From: Pseudomonas sp. RIT623 | Lineage (GTDB): Bacteria; Pseudomonadota; Gammaproteobacteria; Pseudomonadales; Pseudomonadaceae | DNA length: 64,000 bases | Assembly (NCBI RefSeq): GCF_004519305.1 | Contig: NZ_SOZA01000010.1 | Coordinates: 83,526-147,525, forward strand | Reading direction: 5' to 3' | Shown: positions 43,020-51,618 of the stretch, piece after piece | How positions within the stretch are numbered: the stretch's first letter is position 1 | How the letters are laid out: every line of letters begins with the position of its first letter | The notes under the pieces: model-generated | The model's input: the letters and a program-made list of their open reading frames with translations, nothing else | What the model was told of the DNA's origin: nothing | Database searches by the model: none | Translations under genes and position numbers: made by a program

Positions 43020-43706
43020 TCAGAGCAGCATCACCAGCAGGGGCGCGGCGAACAAGTTGAGCAACCCGGTCAGGACCATCACCAGCCCGGCCACCGAGCC
43101 CTCCTCACGGCCGACCTCCCGCGCCCGACTGACGCCCGCGCCGTGGGCGCCCACACCAAACAGCGCACCCCGCGCCAGCGGCGTGCGCAGCGGCAGCCAG
43201 CGCAGCAGGATGCCGCCGAACATCGCCCCGAGCACACCGGTGAACATCACGAACACGGCGGTCAGTTCCGGCACGCCGCCCAGGTCCTGCGCCACCGGCA
43301 TGGCGAACGGCGTGGTGATCGAGCGCGGCACCAGCGACAGGCTGACCGCCTCGTCCAGCGCCAGCAGGTGGGCCAGGGCCCAGGAACTGCCGATCGACAC
43401 CACGCTGCCAGCCAGCATGCCCACCAGCAGCGCCGGCCAATGCCGCGCCAGCAATGCCCGCTGCTGCCAGATCGGCACGGCGAAGGCTACTGTCACCGGG
43501 CCCAGTACGCCCATCAGCCAGTGAGTGTTGCGGGCGTATTCGGCGTAGGCGGTATGCAGCGGCACCGCCACCGCCAACAGCAGCGCCGGTACCAGGATCA
43601 ACGGCGACAGCAGGTAGCGCCCGCTGCGCCGGTAAAGCCAGCGGCTGCCAAGATAAGCGGCCAGGGTCAGCGCCAGCCAGAACAACGGCATCGGTTCAAG
43701 GCTCAT
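43020..43706 (-). CDS. lrgB: LrgB/CidB family antiholin-associated membrane protein
   Basis: A 228-residue protein with about seven predicted helices and the family segments LGPVTVAFAVPIWQQR, SLVPRSITTPFAMPVA and GVGAHGAGVSRAREVG. LrgB works with LrgA in murein hydrolase export control or in metabolite (pyruvate/glycolate) transport, depending on species. Its start overlaps the lrgA stop by 11 bp, so the two are coupled. Confidence 0.9.
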   Translation of the reverse strand: MSLEPMPLFWLALTLAAYLGSRWLYRRSGRYLLSPLILVPALLLAVAVPLHTAYAEYARNTHWLMGVLGPVTVAFAVPIWQQRALLARHWPALLVGMLAGSVVSIGSSWALAHLLALDEAVSLSLVPRSITTPFAMPVAQDLGGVPELTAVFVMFTGVLGAMFGGILLRWLPLRTPLARGALFGVGAHGAGVSRAREVGREEGSVAGLVMVLTGLLNLFAAPLLVMLL

Positions 43707-44082
43707 GACGCAAGCTCCAGCGGCACACCAGCTCGACGGTCACAGCGGTGACCACCATCACCAGCAAGGTGCTCACGGCGATCACCAGCAGGATGCGCCA
43801 GCCTTCGCTACGCAACAGGCTGCCATAATCGAGCAGGCTCATCAGCGCGGGGATGAAGAACAGCAGCATCTCGGCCATCAGCCAACCGGCACCGAGTTGC
43901 AGCATGGCCGGCTTGAGCACGCCGCTGGCGAACAGCAGCAGCAACAGCGCCAGGCCCATCACGCCACCGGGGATTGGCCAGCCAAGCCAGGCGGCGAGTT
44001 GGCCGCCGATCAGGAACAGCGCCAACAGCGCCACCAGCTCAGCGAGCAGGCGCAGGGTTTTCTTCAGTAATGCAGGATTCAT
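43696..44082 (-). CDS. lrgA: LrgA/CidA family holin-like protein
   Basis: A 128-residue protein with four predicted helices and the LrgA signature GWPIPGGVMGLALLLLL and WLMAEMLLFFIPALMSL. It is a small holin-like partner of LrgB. The start at 44082 has GAGGA about 10 nt upstream. The gene is divergent from a LysR regulator and shares a short promoter region with it. Confidence 0.9.
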   Translation of the reverse strand: MNPALLKKTLRLLAELVALLALFLIGGQLAAWLGWPIPGGVMGLALLLLLFASGVLKPAMLQLGAGWLMAEMLLFFIPALMSLLDYGSLLRSEGWRILLVIAVSTLLVMVVTAVTVELVCRWSLRHEP

Positions 44083-44160
44083 GGGCGGGGGTTCCTCGAC
44101 AACGTGCCCATTGTAAAAGTCGACCTCCCAGGCCAGAAGCGAATTGTTAGACTGGAAGCC

Positions 44161-44175
44161 ATTCCAAAACGGAAT
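44161..44175. promoter_or_regulatory. LysR-type dyad between lrgA and its regulator
   Basis: ATTCC-AAAAC-GGAAT is a perfect 5-bp inverted repeat with 5-nt spacer containing a T-N11-A core, 8 bp before the LysR ATG. It fits an autoregulatory LysR site; binding is inferred. Confidence 0.45.
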
Positions 44176-44182
44176 CCAGCCC

Positions 44183-45070
44183 ATGGAATTCAAACAACTG
44201 CGCAGCTTCATCGAGGTCGTTCATCGCGGCGGCTTCACCCAGGCGGCGGGCGCCCTGCATATCAGCCAGTCGGCAGTGAGCAAGCAGGTGGCCCAGCTGG
44301 AACAGGACATCGGCTACCCCTTGCTGGAGCGCCAGGGCTCGCAACTGCACCTGACCGCCGCCGGGCGGATCGTCGTGGAGCGCGGCGAAGCCTTGCTGCG
44401 CCAGCGCCAGGAACTGCTCAACGAGCTGGATGACCTTAGCCACCTAGCCCGTGGCGAACTGCGCCTGGGCCTGCCGCTGCTGGGCAGTGACGCCCTGTTC
44501 GCCGGTTTGTTCGCCGAGTATCGGCGCCGCTACCCGAACATCTCGATCCAGTTGCTCGAAGGTGGCAGCCGGATGGTCGAGCAGGCGGTGAAAAGCGGCG
44601 AGCTTGAGCTCGGTGGCAGCCTGACCCCGAGCGACCCAGCGTTCGACTACCAGCCATTTTGCAACGAGCCACTGGAGGTTTTGCTGCCGGCGGCGCATGC
44701 CCTGGCCGGCCAAGCAGAGGTGGCGCTGGCGCAACTGGCCGACACGCCGTTTTTGCTCTATCAGCGTAGCTTCGTGCTCAATGACCGCTTGCTCAGCGCC
44801 TGCCAACAGGTGGGGTTCACGCCCAAGGAAGGCGGGCGCAGTGGCCAGGCGGACTTTCTCGCAGCGCTAGTGGCGGCCGGGCAAGGCGTGGTGCTGCTGC
44901 CGGCCATCGTCGCCCGCGCGCTGGAGCGCCCCGGGGTGGTGCGCCTGCCGCTGCGGGCGCCGGATTACCTGCGCTGGGACATCGCCTTCATCTGGCGGCG
45001 CGGGGCCTACCTGTCACGGGCGGCGCAGGCGTGGCTGGCGCTCTTGGCTGAAACACGCCCATCCCTGTAG
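44183..45070 (+). CDS. LysR family regulator (CidR-like) of lrgAB
   Basis: A 295-residue LysR regulator. The N-terminal helix-turn-helix (MEFKQLRSFIEVVHRGGFTQAAGALHISQSAVSKQVAQLE) is classical, and the effector domain starts GELRLGLPLLGSD. It is divergent from lrgA with 100 bp between starts, the arrangement of CidR with cidABC in Gram-positives. Its ligand may be a central metabolite such as acetate or pyruvate; that is inference. The start at 44183 is preferred to an upstream in-frame ATG at 44144. Confidence 0.9.
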   Translation: MEFKQLRSFIEVVHRGGFTQAAGALHISQSAVSKQVAQLEQDIGYPLLERQGSQLHLTAAGRIVVERGEALLRQRQELLNELDDLSHLARGELRLGLPLLGSDALFAGLFAEYRRRYPNISIQLLEGGSRMVEQAVKSGELELGGSLTPSDPAFDYQPFCNEPLEVLLPAAHALAGQAEVALAQLADTPFLLYQRSFVLNDRLLSACQQVGFTPKEGGRSGQADFLAALVAAGQGVVLLPAIVARALERPGVVRLPLRAPDYLRWDIAFIWRRGAYLSRAAQAWLALLAETRPSL

Positions 45071-45090
45071 GAGCCGGCTTGCCGGCGAAC
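45066..45090. repeat. Single REP unit
   Basis: TGTAGGAGCCGGCTTGCCGG followed by CGAAC, an unpaired REP copy between the convergent LysR and flavodoxin genes. Confidence 0.8.
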
Positions 45091-45120
45091 CTGGCAACGC
45101 GATGGGCGCGGGTACCGACC

Positions 45121-45576
45121 TCAGCCCTTGAGCGTCGCCACCAATTCGCCCAGCCACGGCTCGGCATCGGTCTCCGGGGTCACGGTCTCGCTGGCGTCCA
45201 GGCGCAGCATCGGCAGCACCTCGCGCACCCCCAGCTCGGCAAACAGTTCGCGCATCTGCTCGCCGCCGCCGCAGTAGGTGTCGCCATAGCTGGAATCGCC
45301 CAAGCCGATCACCGCCCCCGGCAACCCGCGCCAAGCGGCCGGCAGCACGTCGCGAATGGTGCTGTACAGCGGCATCAGGCTGTCGGGCAATTCACCCATG
45401 CCCGTGGTCGAGGTCACCGCCAACAAGGCGTCCGGGGCAAAACCCTCGATATCCTGCAGGGTGGCGCGGGCGGCGTGCCAGGCCTCGAGGCCCGCGGCCT
45501 TGAGCAAGGATTCGGCATGGCGAGCGACTTCTTCGGCGGTGCCATACACCGAACCGGAAATAATGGCGACTTTCAT
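45121..45576 (-). CDS. Flavodoxin (MioC-like)
   Basis: A 151-residue flavodoxin. The FMN phosphate loop reads SGSVYGTAEEVA at residues 7-18, the 50s loop STTGMGELPDSL and the 90s loop GDSSYGDTYCGGG are intact. It resembles the MioC subgroup. It should carry single electrons in the cytosol, possibly to a radical or reductase enzyme. The start at 45576 (MKVAIISGS) is the family start. Confidence 0.92.
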   Translation of the reverse strand: MKVAIISGSVYGTAEEVARHAESLLKAAGLEAWHAARATLQDIEGFAPDALLAVTSTTGMGELPDSLMPLYSTIRDVLPAAWRGLPGAVIGLGDSSYGDTYCGGGEQMRELFAELGVREVLPMLRLDASETVTPETDAEPWLGELVATLKG

Positions 45577-45770
45577 CGAGCGGGATTCCGAAACTGAGTG
45601 AAAACGTAGGATACTAGCACTCGACAGTGGCAAAAGGCCGCCTACGGCCAAAGTCACAGGCATTCGTCCGGATGCATTGCCCGCCGACGAATGGCCGGAA
45701 CGAAGCGTATTGGCCAGTGTCCACCGCCGTGAAGAAATCGCCCTTATCGATCGCCCCTTCGAGTTCGACC

Positions 45771-46394
45771 ATGCAAGCAGACGCCCTCCTCTCCCAGGAC
45801 GAGCTGGATTTCATCCAGGACATGCAGCATTCGCCCCAGCTGAACCTGGCCGACCCGATGTCGAGCCTGCTGGTCAACGGCGACCGTCGTCTCAAGGACT
45901 TGCTCACCCGCCTGGTGGCCAACGAGCAGGTGACGCTGCAGGCCAGCTTCAACAACCAGCAACTGAGCTTCCCCCTGCAACTGGTCGAGGACGAATTCCA
46001 CGCCTTGCACCTGCAACTGGGCTCGCCAGACATCTACGAAGACGGCCCGATGCTGCGGCCCTGGCGCCTGTCGCTGGAGCAGCCGGCGGCGCTGCTGGAC
46101 GACCACGGCCAGGCCAGCGACCTGTGGGTACGCGACATTTCCTTCAAGGGCGTGCTGCTGGAAGTGCGCGGCGGCGCCAAGCCGCCTGCGCAATTCGACC
46201 TGCGCTTCGCCGCCGAGGACATCCCGCCCATCGGCCTGCACGGCACCTTGCGCCGACGCATCGGCCCGCGGCTAGCCGCCTACGACCTGACCCAGACCCC
46301 GGCCGAAGAGGTCGAGCGCCTGCGCGAGTACATTCTCCAAGCCCACCGCCAAGCCCACCCCGAGCTGCACGCCCAGGCCCCCAGCGTACTCTGA
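45771..46394 (+). CDS. PilZ-like c-di-GMP-binding domain protein (variant)
   Basis: A 207-residue protein. The N-terminus QADALLSQDELDFIQDM recalls the LLSQDE motif of FliM/FliN-type proteins. The C-terminal half carries VRDISFKGVLLEV, matching the PilZ (D/N)xSxxG motif, and GLHGTLRRR. The other c-di-GMP motif, RxxxR, is not clear: RPWRLSL is the nearest. It may bind c-di-GMP weakly or not at all. A cytosolic role in motility or adhesion is possible. Family placement is moderately sure. Confidence 0.6.
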   Translation: MQADALLSQDELDFIQDMQHSPQLNLADPMSSLLVNGDRRLKDLLTRLVANEQVTLQASFNNQQLSFPLQLVEDEFHALHLQLGSPDIYEDGPMLRPWRLSLEQPAALLDDHGQASDLWVRDISFKGVLLEVRGGAKPPAQFDLRFAAEDIPPIGLHGTLRRRIGPRLAAYDLTQTPAEEVERLREYILQAHRQAHPELHAQAPSVL

Positions 46395-46542
46395 CGACCA
46401 CCTGGCAGTTGAAACTGACCGGTCATGATCGATCGGCGATAATCCGCGCCCGATTCTTGCATGCATGCCTGCGCCGCCCACCACCCCGGGCCGCACGCCA
46501 AGGGGCCGGCTACCCGCCAGCCCCGTCGCCAGGAGATACACG

Positions 46543-47112
46543 ATGTCTACCCCCGTCACCCTGATGGTGTCGCGCCGCGCCGCCCATGGCCGCTACCAGG
46601 ACCTGCTGGCCTGGCTGCACGAAGGCGAGCAACTGGCCACCGACTTCCCCGGCTATCTCGGCTCGGGCATCCTCGCGCCACCGGCCGAGGGCGATGAGTT
46701 CCAGATCATCTTCCGCTTCACCAACGAACAGACCCTGCACGCCTGGGAGCACTCCGCCTCCCGTCGCGCCTGGCTGCAACGCGGCGACGGCCTGTTCGAG
46801 CGCCCCAAAGAGAGGCGCGTCAGCGGTATCGACGACTGGTTTGGCACCAATCCGGTGCAAAAACCGCCACGCTGGAAGCAGGCCACGGCCATCTGGCTGG
46901 CGTTCTTCCCGGTGTCCTTGCTGTTCAACTTGTTGTTCGGCCACTGGCTGGCGCCGCTCGACCTGGTGCCCCGTGTGCTGCTCAGCACCCTGGCCCTGAC
47001 ACCGCTGATGGTCTACCTGTTCATCCCGCTGTCCACCCGCCTGCTGGCCCCTTGGCTGAACGCCGCGCCGCGCACCGTCGACGAGCGCCCGCAGGGCCTG
47101 CGCAGCCGCTGA
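46543..47112 (+). CDS. ABM (antibiotic biosynthesis monooxygenase)-domain membrane protein
   Basis: A 189-residue protein. The N-terminal 95 residues form an ABM/dimeric alpha-beta barrel domain (VTLMVSRRAAHGRYQDLLAW and FQIIFRFTNEQTLHAWEHS). The C-terminal part has two predicted membrane helices (about 108-126 and 138-160). Soluble ABM proteins act on small quinone-like or haem substrates; membrane-anchored ones are of unknown role. The start at 46543 has AGGAG 7 nt upstream. It is 76 bp before folM. Confidence 0.85.
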   Translation: MSTPVTLMVSRRAAHGRYQDLLAWLHEGEQLATDFPGYLGSGILAPPAEGDEFQIIFRFTNEQTLHAWEHSASRRAWLQRGDGLFERPKERRVSGIDDWFGTNPVQKPPRWKQATAIWLAFFPVSLLFNLLFGHWLAPLDLVPRVLLSTLALTPLMVYLFIPLSTRLLAPWLNAAPRTVDERPQGLRSR

Positions 47113-47188
47113 GGCCAAGGCTCGCAAGGCGGTTGAGTTCGGGTATGCTGGGGCATCACGCACGCACAGACGAACAGACCGCCCGAAC

Positions 47189-47881
47189 ATGAACAGCCCA
47201 ATCCTCATCACCGGCGCCAGCCAGCGCGTCGGCCTGGCCCTGGCCCTGGAGCTGGCCCAGGCCGGCCATACGGTGGTCAATGCCAGCCGGACCCAGCTGG
47301 CGCAGGTGGCCCACCCGAACATCCGCCAGTTCCAGGCCGACCTCACCCGCGCCGAAGACCGCCAGGCCCTGATCGACCACCTGCAACGTGAATACGACGG
47401 CCTGCGCGCGATCATTCACAACGCCTCGTTGTGGCTCGACGACGGCCTGGACAACCTCGAGACCATGTTCCGCCTGCACGTCGAGGCGCCCTACCACCTC
47501 AACCTGGCCCTGGGCGAGCTGTTGAACAAGGTCGACAAGGCCGACATCATCCACATCTGCGACGAAACCTCGTCCCGTGGCAGCAAGAGCCATATCGGCT
47601 ACGCCGCGACCAAGGCCGCGCTGCAGAACATGGTGCTGTCGTTCGCCGAAAAGTACGCGCCCAGGGTGCGCGTCAACGGTATCCTGCCCGGCCTGCTGAT
47701 CCTCAAGGAAGGCGGCGACGAACAGTACCGCCAGCAGACGCTGAAAAAAGCCCTGCTCGAATTCGAACCCGGCGCCCGCCCGCTGATCGATGCCGTGCTG
47801 TTCCTGCTCGAAAGCCAGTACAGCACCGGCAGCCAGCTGGTCATCAACGGTGGCCGCCATCTGAAGAACCGCATGACCTGA
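47189..47881 (+). CDS. folM: Dihydromonapterin/dihydrofolate reductase FolM (SDR)
   Basis: A 230-residue SDR. The cofactor motif TGASQRVG has Arg after Gln, as in pteridine reductases. NASLWLDD replaces NNAG, another FolM mark, and GYAATKAAL holds the catalytic YxxxK. It reduces dihydromonapterin, giving the tetrahydropterin cofactor of phenylalanine hydroxylase in pseudomonads, and has dihydrofolate reductase activity. It is followed 11 bp on by DUF1244 and HopJ genes. Confidence 0.92.
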   Translation: MNSPILITGASQRVGLALALELAQAGHTVVNASRTQLAQVAHPNIRQFQADLTRAEDRQALIDHLQREYDGLRAIIHNASLWLDDGLDNLETMFRLHVEAPYHLNLALGELLNKVDKADIIHICDETSSRGSKSHIGYAATKAALQNMVLSFAEKYAPRVRVNGILPGLLILKEGGDEQYRQQTLKKALLEFEPGARPLIDAVLFLLESQYSTGSQLVINGGRHLKNRMT

Positions 47882-47892
47882 GAGGCCTGCCC

Positions 47893-48189
47893 ATGACCCC
47901 GCAACAACAGCTCGAACTCGAAGCCGCCGCGTTCCGGCGCCTGGTCGACCACCTGCAAAAGCGCACCGACGTGCAGAACATCGACCTGATGAACCTCTCC
48001 GGCTTCTGCCGCAACTGCCTGTCCAAGTGGCTCAAGGCCGCCGCCGACGATCGCCAGATCGAGCTGAGCCTGGACGATGCCCGTGAGCAGGTGTACGGCA
48101 TGCCCTATGCCGAGTGGAAAGCCCAGCACCAGAAAGAAGCCAGCGCCGAACAACAGGCGGCGTTCGAACAAGGAAAACCCCGTGACTGA
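47893..48189 (+). CDS. DUF1244 domain protein
   Basis: A 98-residue protein with the DUF1244 block AFRRLVDHLQKRTDVQNIDLMNLSGFCRNCLSKWLKAA, which contains the CRNC cysteine pair that could bind a metal. A charged C-terminal helix follows (MPYAEWKAQHQKEA). The function is unknown. The ATG at 47893 lies 11 bp after folM, and the stop (48187-48189) overlaps the GTG start of the HopJ-family gene. Confidence 0.88.
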   Translation: MTPQQQLELEAAAFRRLVDHLQKRTDVQNIDLMNLSGFCRNCLSKWLKAAADDRQIELSLDDAREQVYGMPYAEWKAQHQKEASAEQQAAFEQGKPRD

Positions 48190-48523
48190 CCTGACCACCC
48201 TGCGCAATGGCCTCGCCAGCGGCGAACACGTTTTTGCCGATACCCTGGCCTTTATCGCCGCGAACTACAGCTACCAGCCCCAGGCCTTCGACAATGGCGA
48301 CGTGCACAACGCCGCCGGGCAGAACGAAGGCTCATGCAAGACCCTGGGCCTGGCGCTGCTCGAAGGGTTGAGCGACCAGGAGGCGCTGCTGGCCTTCGGC
48401 GAGCACTACCGTAGCGTGCTAGCAACGCCCGAGGGCAGCGACCATGGCAATATCCGGGCGCTGATCAAGCATGGGCTGGCCGGGGTGAAGTTCACCGCCC
48501 AGCCACTTGCGCGCCTGGGCTGA
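48182..48523 (+). CDS. HopJ family protein
   Basis: A 113-residue protein of the HopJ type III effector family. It starts with GTG at 48182, with AAGGA upstream, and reads TDLTTLRNGLASGEHVFADTL, then NAAGQNEGSCKTLGLALLEGLS and a C-terminal DHGNIRALIKHG. The family is named after a P. syringae candidate effector, but this copy is translationally coupled to DUF1244 and near folM, and no type III secretion gene is in the window. A housekeeping role is more likely. Confidence 0.88.
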   Translation: MTDLTTLRNGLASGEHVFADTLAFIAANYSYQPQAFDNGDVHNAAGQNEGSCKTLGLALLEGLSDQEALLAFGEHYRSVLATPEGSDHGNIRALIKHGLAGVKFTAQPLARLG

Positions 48524-48531
48524 TAGCAGGT

Positions 48532-48550
48532 GGGGCCGCTGTGCGGCCCC
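48532..48550. terminator. GC-rich hairpin between convergent genes
   Basis: GGGGCCGC (48532-48539), loop TGT, GCGGCCCC (48543-48550). There is no clear T tract on either side, so termination efficiency is uncertain. It separates the HopJ-family gene from the convergent hydrolase gene. Confidence 0.5.
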
Positions 48551-48559
48551 AACCGGACA

Positions 48560-49468
48560 TCAACTGATGAGCTGGCCGGGTGTTTCAGCCGCAAGACGCC
48601 CCCTCTGCAACCAGTCCAGCGCAATCGGCCACAGACTTTCACGAAACCGATCGTGAAAGAACGCGAAATGCCCGATCTCCCCCACCGAGATATCCACAGG
48701 CGCCACCCGCAGATGCCGCCGCTCGCCCGCTTGCAGATACCCCAACAAACGCTCAGTTGCCGCCACCGTGCCAAACGGATCGTCAGTCAGGCTAATGGCC
48801 AGGGTCGCCGCCTGCACCTGGGCAAATGGCGCCGCCGACAGTAGACGCCCACTGGGCCGCTGCTCGTAGCGCGGGGTGGGCGCGCTCCAGTCACTCACCA
48901 CGCCCGCCGGGGTGTCCTCCAGCCAGCCCAGGCGCTTGCCGGGGAAATAGCCAAACAGCCGGGTCAGCAGCGGCATCAGCACATGCCATTTGCCGACCAG
49001 CCGCCAGCGCTGTTCCCGCGCATAGTCGCGCCAATAGGCGAACTGGGCGCCCACCAGCACCGCGTGGCGCACCTGCGCCGCTGAAGGCGCCAGGCCCAGT
49101 GCCCAGCCACCGAAGCTGTGGCCGACCACATGCACGGGCTGGCCGGGGTGTTCGACGACGGCCAGTTGCAGCATCGCTTCGAAATCCAGGCGGCCCCAGT
49201 CGCTCCACGATGCCTTGAACCCGCGCAACGAGAGCGGGCGCGATTCGCCGATGCCACGGTAGTCGTAGGTAAGCACATCGAAGCCCTGGGCGAACAGGTA
49301 GTCGGCAAACCGTGAGTAATAACGGCAGCGCACCGAGGTGGCGGCGTTGATGATCACCAGCTGACGCTGGGGATCAGGCTGGGCGTGGCGCCAACGGAAA
49401 CCGCCGAGGCCGTAGCCGTCGGCGGCAACATGACGAAAGGCACAGGCGGGTTGGGTGAGGCTGCTCAT
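48560..49468 (-). CDS. Alpha/beta hydrolase (serine nucleophile)
   Basis: A 302-residue hydrolase. The nucleophile elbow is VVGHSFGGWA near residue 105, the strand before it TYDYRGIGES, and the late His lies in VGEIGHFAFFHDR. The extended HAQPDPQRQLVIINAATSVRCRYYSRFADYLFAQGFDVL opening is typical of a proteobacterial hydrolase group with no assigned substrate. The start at 49468 has AGGGAG 7 nt upstream; a longer frame upstream is low-complexity and not conserved-looking. Confidence 0.85.
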   Translation of the reverse strand: MSSLTQPACAFRHVAADGYGLGGFRWRHAQPDPQRQLVIINAATSVRCRYYSRFADYLFAQGFDVLTYDYRGIGESRPLSLRGFKASWSDWGRLDFEAMLQLAVVEHPGQPVHVVGHSFGGWALGLAPSAAQVRHAVLVGAQFAYWRDYAREQRWRLVGKWHVLMPLLTRLFGYFPGKRLGWLEDTPAGVVSDWSAPTPRYEQRPSGRLLSAAPFAQVQAATLAISLTDDPFGTVAATERLLGYLQAGERRHLRVAPVDISVGEIGHFAFFHDRFRESLWPIALDWLQRGRLAAETPGQLIS

Positions 49469-49565
49469 GGCGCGCTCCCTGCGGCGTCGCGCCAGGCTGG
49501 CGGACGGGCTGTTGTCGTGCGCCAACGCTAGCAAAAAAAACCTTGCCTGTAATCGCGGGGCAGGC

Positions 49566-50252
49566 TCAGGTGGTCGGCAAGGCCCGCGCCACGCCTGGCT
49601 TGCGCAGCATCGCCAAGCGCGAGCCATCGTAGCGGGTCTCGCGGAACAGCTTCCAGCGCCCGAACAGCCCATACACGTGCATCACCCGCCCCTGCTCGTG
49701 GTAGCCCATGCGCAGGTGCAGCTTCATCGCCGGCACGTTATGCGTCTCCACCACGTCCACCACCTTGTGGCAGCCTTTTTCGCGCATGGCGGTCCACAGC
49801 TCGACCTGGGCGGTCACCGACAATTCGCTGCCAAAGTAGCGCCGGGTCATCTCGCCGCCGAACTCGAAGAACTCGCCCGGCTTCACCGCGAAGGTGCAAC
49901 CGTAGTAGTGCTTGTCGTGGTAATCCACCACGCTGGCCCAGATGAATGCCACCGCATCGCCGTGCTCGTCCAGGTACATGTGTCCGGTGTGGCCCTCGGC
50001 GGCCAGCTCACGCATGGTTTCGACGCGGTCGCCGAAATGCCTGGCAAAGGCATCGGCATTGGCCGTGGTGATTTGCACCAGGCTGACCGGCGGATGTTCC
50101 TTGAGGGTGTAGGGCGGTACCGGGCTGACCAGGTCGCGTTCCATCCACAGCAGCTCCCAGTGGAAGAACACTAAACGTTCGAACAAGGTCTTGCAGGTAC
50201 GCTTGAAGCCCTTCTGGCGGATTCGTTCTTGTAGTTTTTGCACAACGCCCAT
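49566..50252 (-). CDS. GNAT family N-acetyltransferase
   Basis: A 228-residue protein. Residues about 55-210 form a GNAT fold: GHTGHMYLDEHGDAVAFIWA, YYGCTFAVKPGEFFEFGGEM, and the C-terminal NVPAMKLHLRMGYHEQGRV, which is the acetyl-CoA-fold strand-helix. The first 40 residues are an amphipathic helical extension. The substrate is unknown; such proteins in pseudomonads are often near cell-wall or polysaccharide genes, which is not the case here. GGAGG precedes the ATG. Confidence 0.8.
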   Translation of the reverse strand: MGVVQKLQERIRQKGFKRTCKTLFERLVFFHWELLWMERDLVSPVPPYTLKEHPPVSLVQITTANADAFARHFGDRVETMRELAAEGHTGHMYLDEHGDAVAFIWASVVDYHDKHYYGCTFAVKPGEFFEFGGEMTRRYFGSELSVTAQVELWTAMREKGCHKVVDVVETHNVPAMKLHLRMGYHEQGRVMHVYGLFGRWKLFRETRYDGSRLAMLRKPGVARALPTT

Positions 50253-50376
50253 GCTGCCTCCCCGGCCCCGGCGGAATTGCCAGGCCAATAGCTGGGGTAT
50301 AGATCAGGCGCGGTCAGCCCATGGCAAAGGGCCATTGAGGTATTTGTTTCAGAATATTAACAAGTCGTCGGCGGGA

Positions 50377-50407
50377 ACCGCGCAGCCGTCATGAACGGCT
50401 GCGCGGT
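50377..50407 (-). terminator. Hairpin after fabV
   Basis: A 13-bp perfect inverted repeat (ACCGCGCAGCCGT, 50377-50389, and 50395-50407) with a CATGA loop, starting 12 bp after the fabV stop on the minus strand. The downstream T content is low, so its strength is uncertain. Confidence 0.7.
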
Positions 50408-50418
50408 CAAGGACTTGC

Positions 50419-51618
50419 TTACAGCTCGACGCAGTCGAACCGTACGTCGGTGGCCACGTCTTCGTCGTAGTTGACGTCAGCGCGCTCGAAGCCGAACAGG
50501 TTGAGGAACTGCTTCTTGTAACCGGCGTAGTCGGTCAGCTCGAACAGGTTCTCGGTGGTCACTTTAGGCCACATCGCACGGCAGGCGTCCTGCACGTCAT
50601 CGCGCAGTTCCCAGTCGTCCAGACGCAGGCGGCCTTCGTCGTCCAGTGCCGCCGGCGCACCGTCCGCACGGTACATGCGCTCACGGAACATGCGGTCCAG
50701 CTGGTGCTGGGTACCTTCGTGGATACCCTTCTCCTGCATGATCTTGAACACCATCGACAGGTACAGCGGCATCACCGGGATCGCCGAGCTGGCCTGGGTA
50801 ACCACCGACTTGAGCACCGCGACGTTGGCACTGCCACCGACTTTCTTGCTCAGGCGCTGGGCGGTTTCGTCCAGGTCCTGCTTGGCCTTGCCCAGGGCGC
50901 CGTCCCAGTAGATCGGCCAGGTGATGTCGGAGCCGATGTAGCTGAAGGCCACGGTACGGGCCTGTGGCGCCAGCACGCCGGCGGCGTTAAGGGCGTCGAT
51001 CCACAGCTCCCAGTCCTGGCCGCCCATGACGGTGACGGTGTCCTGGATTTCCTGCTCGGTGGCCGGCTCGATGCTGGCCTCGATGATGGTGTCCTTGTTG
51101 GTGTCGATGGCGGTCGACTTGTACGGCTGGCCGATCGGCTTCAGGGCCGAGCGGATCACTTCACCGGTCTGCGGCAGCTTGCGCACCGGCGAGGCCAGCG
51201 AGTAGATGACCAGGTCGACCTGGCCGCCCATTTCGTTCTTGATCAGCTCGATGACCTTGGCACGGGCTTCGTCGGAGAAAGCGTCACCGTTGATCGACTT
51301 GCTGTACAGGCCTTCGGCCTTGGCGAACTTGTCGAAGGCGGCGGCGTTGTACCAGCCGGCGGTGCCGGCCTTGGTCTCGGTGCCCGGTTTTTCGAAGAAC
51401 ACGCCCAGGGTGTCGGCCTTGAAGCCGAACGCCGCGGTGATGCGCGCTGCCAGGCCGTAGCCGCTGGAGGCGCCGATCACCAGGACTTTCTTCGGACCAT
51501 CCTCGCGCACGCCCAGCTTGCGGGTGGCTTCGATCTGGTCACGGACGTTGAGCTCGCAGCCCTTGGGGTGAGTCGTGGTGCAGATGAAACCGCGAACCTT
51601 GGGATGAATGATGGCCAA
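50419..51618 (-). CDS. fabV: Enoyl-ACP reductase FabV
   Basis: A 399-residue NADH-dependent enoyl-ACP reductase. The cofactor region has [15 protein letters not shown] near residue 47. The catalytic Tyr and Lys lie in the FabV-type Y-x8-K spacing ([10 protein letters not shown] and [14 protein letters not shown]). FabV completes each cycle of fatty-acid elongation and, unlike FabI, is naturally resistant to triclosan. It starts with TTG at 51618, with GAGGT upstream. It is 121 bp downstream of a LysR gene on the same strand. Confidence 0.96.
   Translation of the reverse strand: MAIIHPKVRGFICTTTHPKGCELNVRDQIEATRKLGVREDGPKKVLVIGASSGYGLAARITAAFGFKADTLGVFFEKPGTETKAGTAGWYNAAAFDKFAKAEGLYSKSINGDAFSDEARAKVIELIKNEMGGQVDLVIYSLASPVRKLPQTGEVIRSALKPIGQPYKSTAIDTNKDTIIEASIEPATEQEIQDTVTVMGGQDWELWIDALNAAGVLAPQARTVAFSYIGSDITWPIYWDGALGKAKQDLDETAQRLSKKVGGSANVAVLKSVVTQASSAIPVMPLYLSMVFKIMQEKGIHEGTQHQLDRMFRERMYRADGAPAALDDEGRLRLDDWELRDDVQDACRAMWPKVTTENLFELTDYAGYKKQFLNLFGFERADVNYDEDVATDVRFDCVEL

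Noticed and set aside
48182..48523. Type III secreted effector function for the HopJ-family protein
   Set aside because: There is no secretion system or chaperone gene in the window and the gene is coupled to a housekeeping-looking operon.
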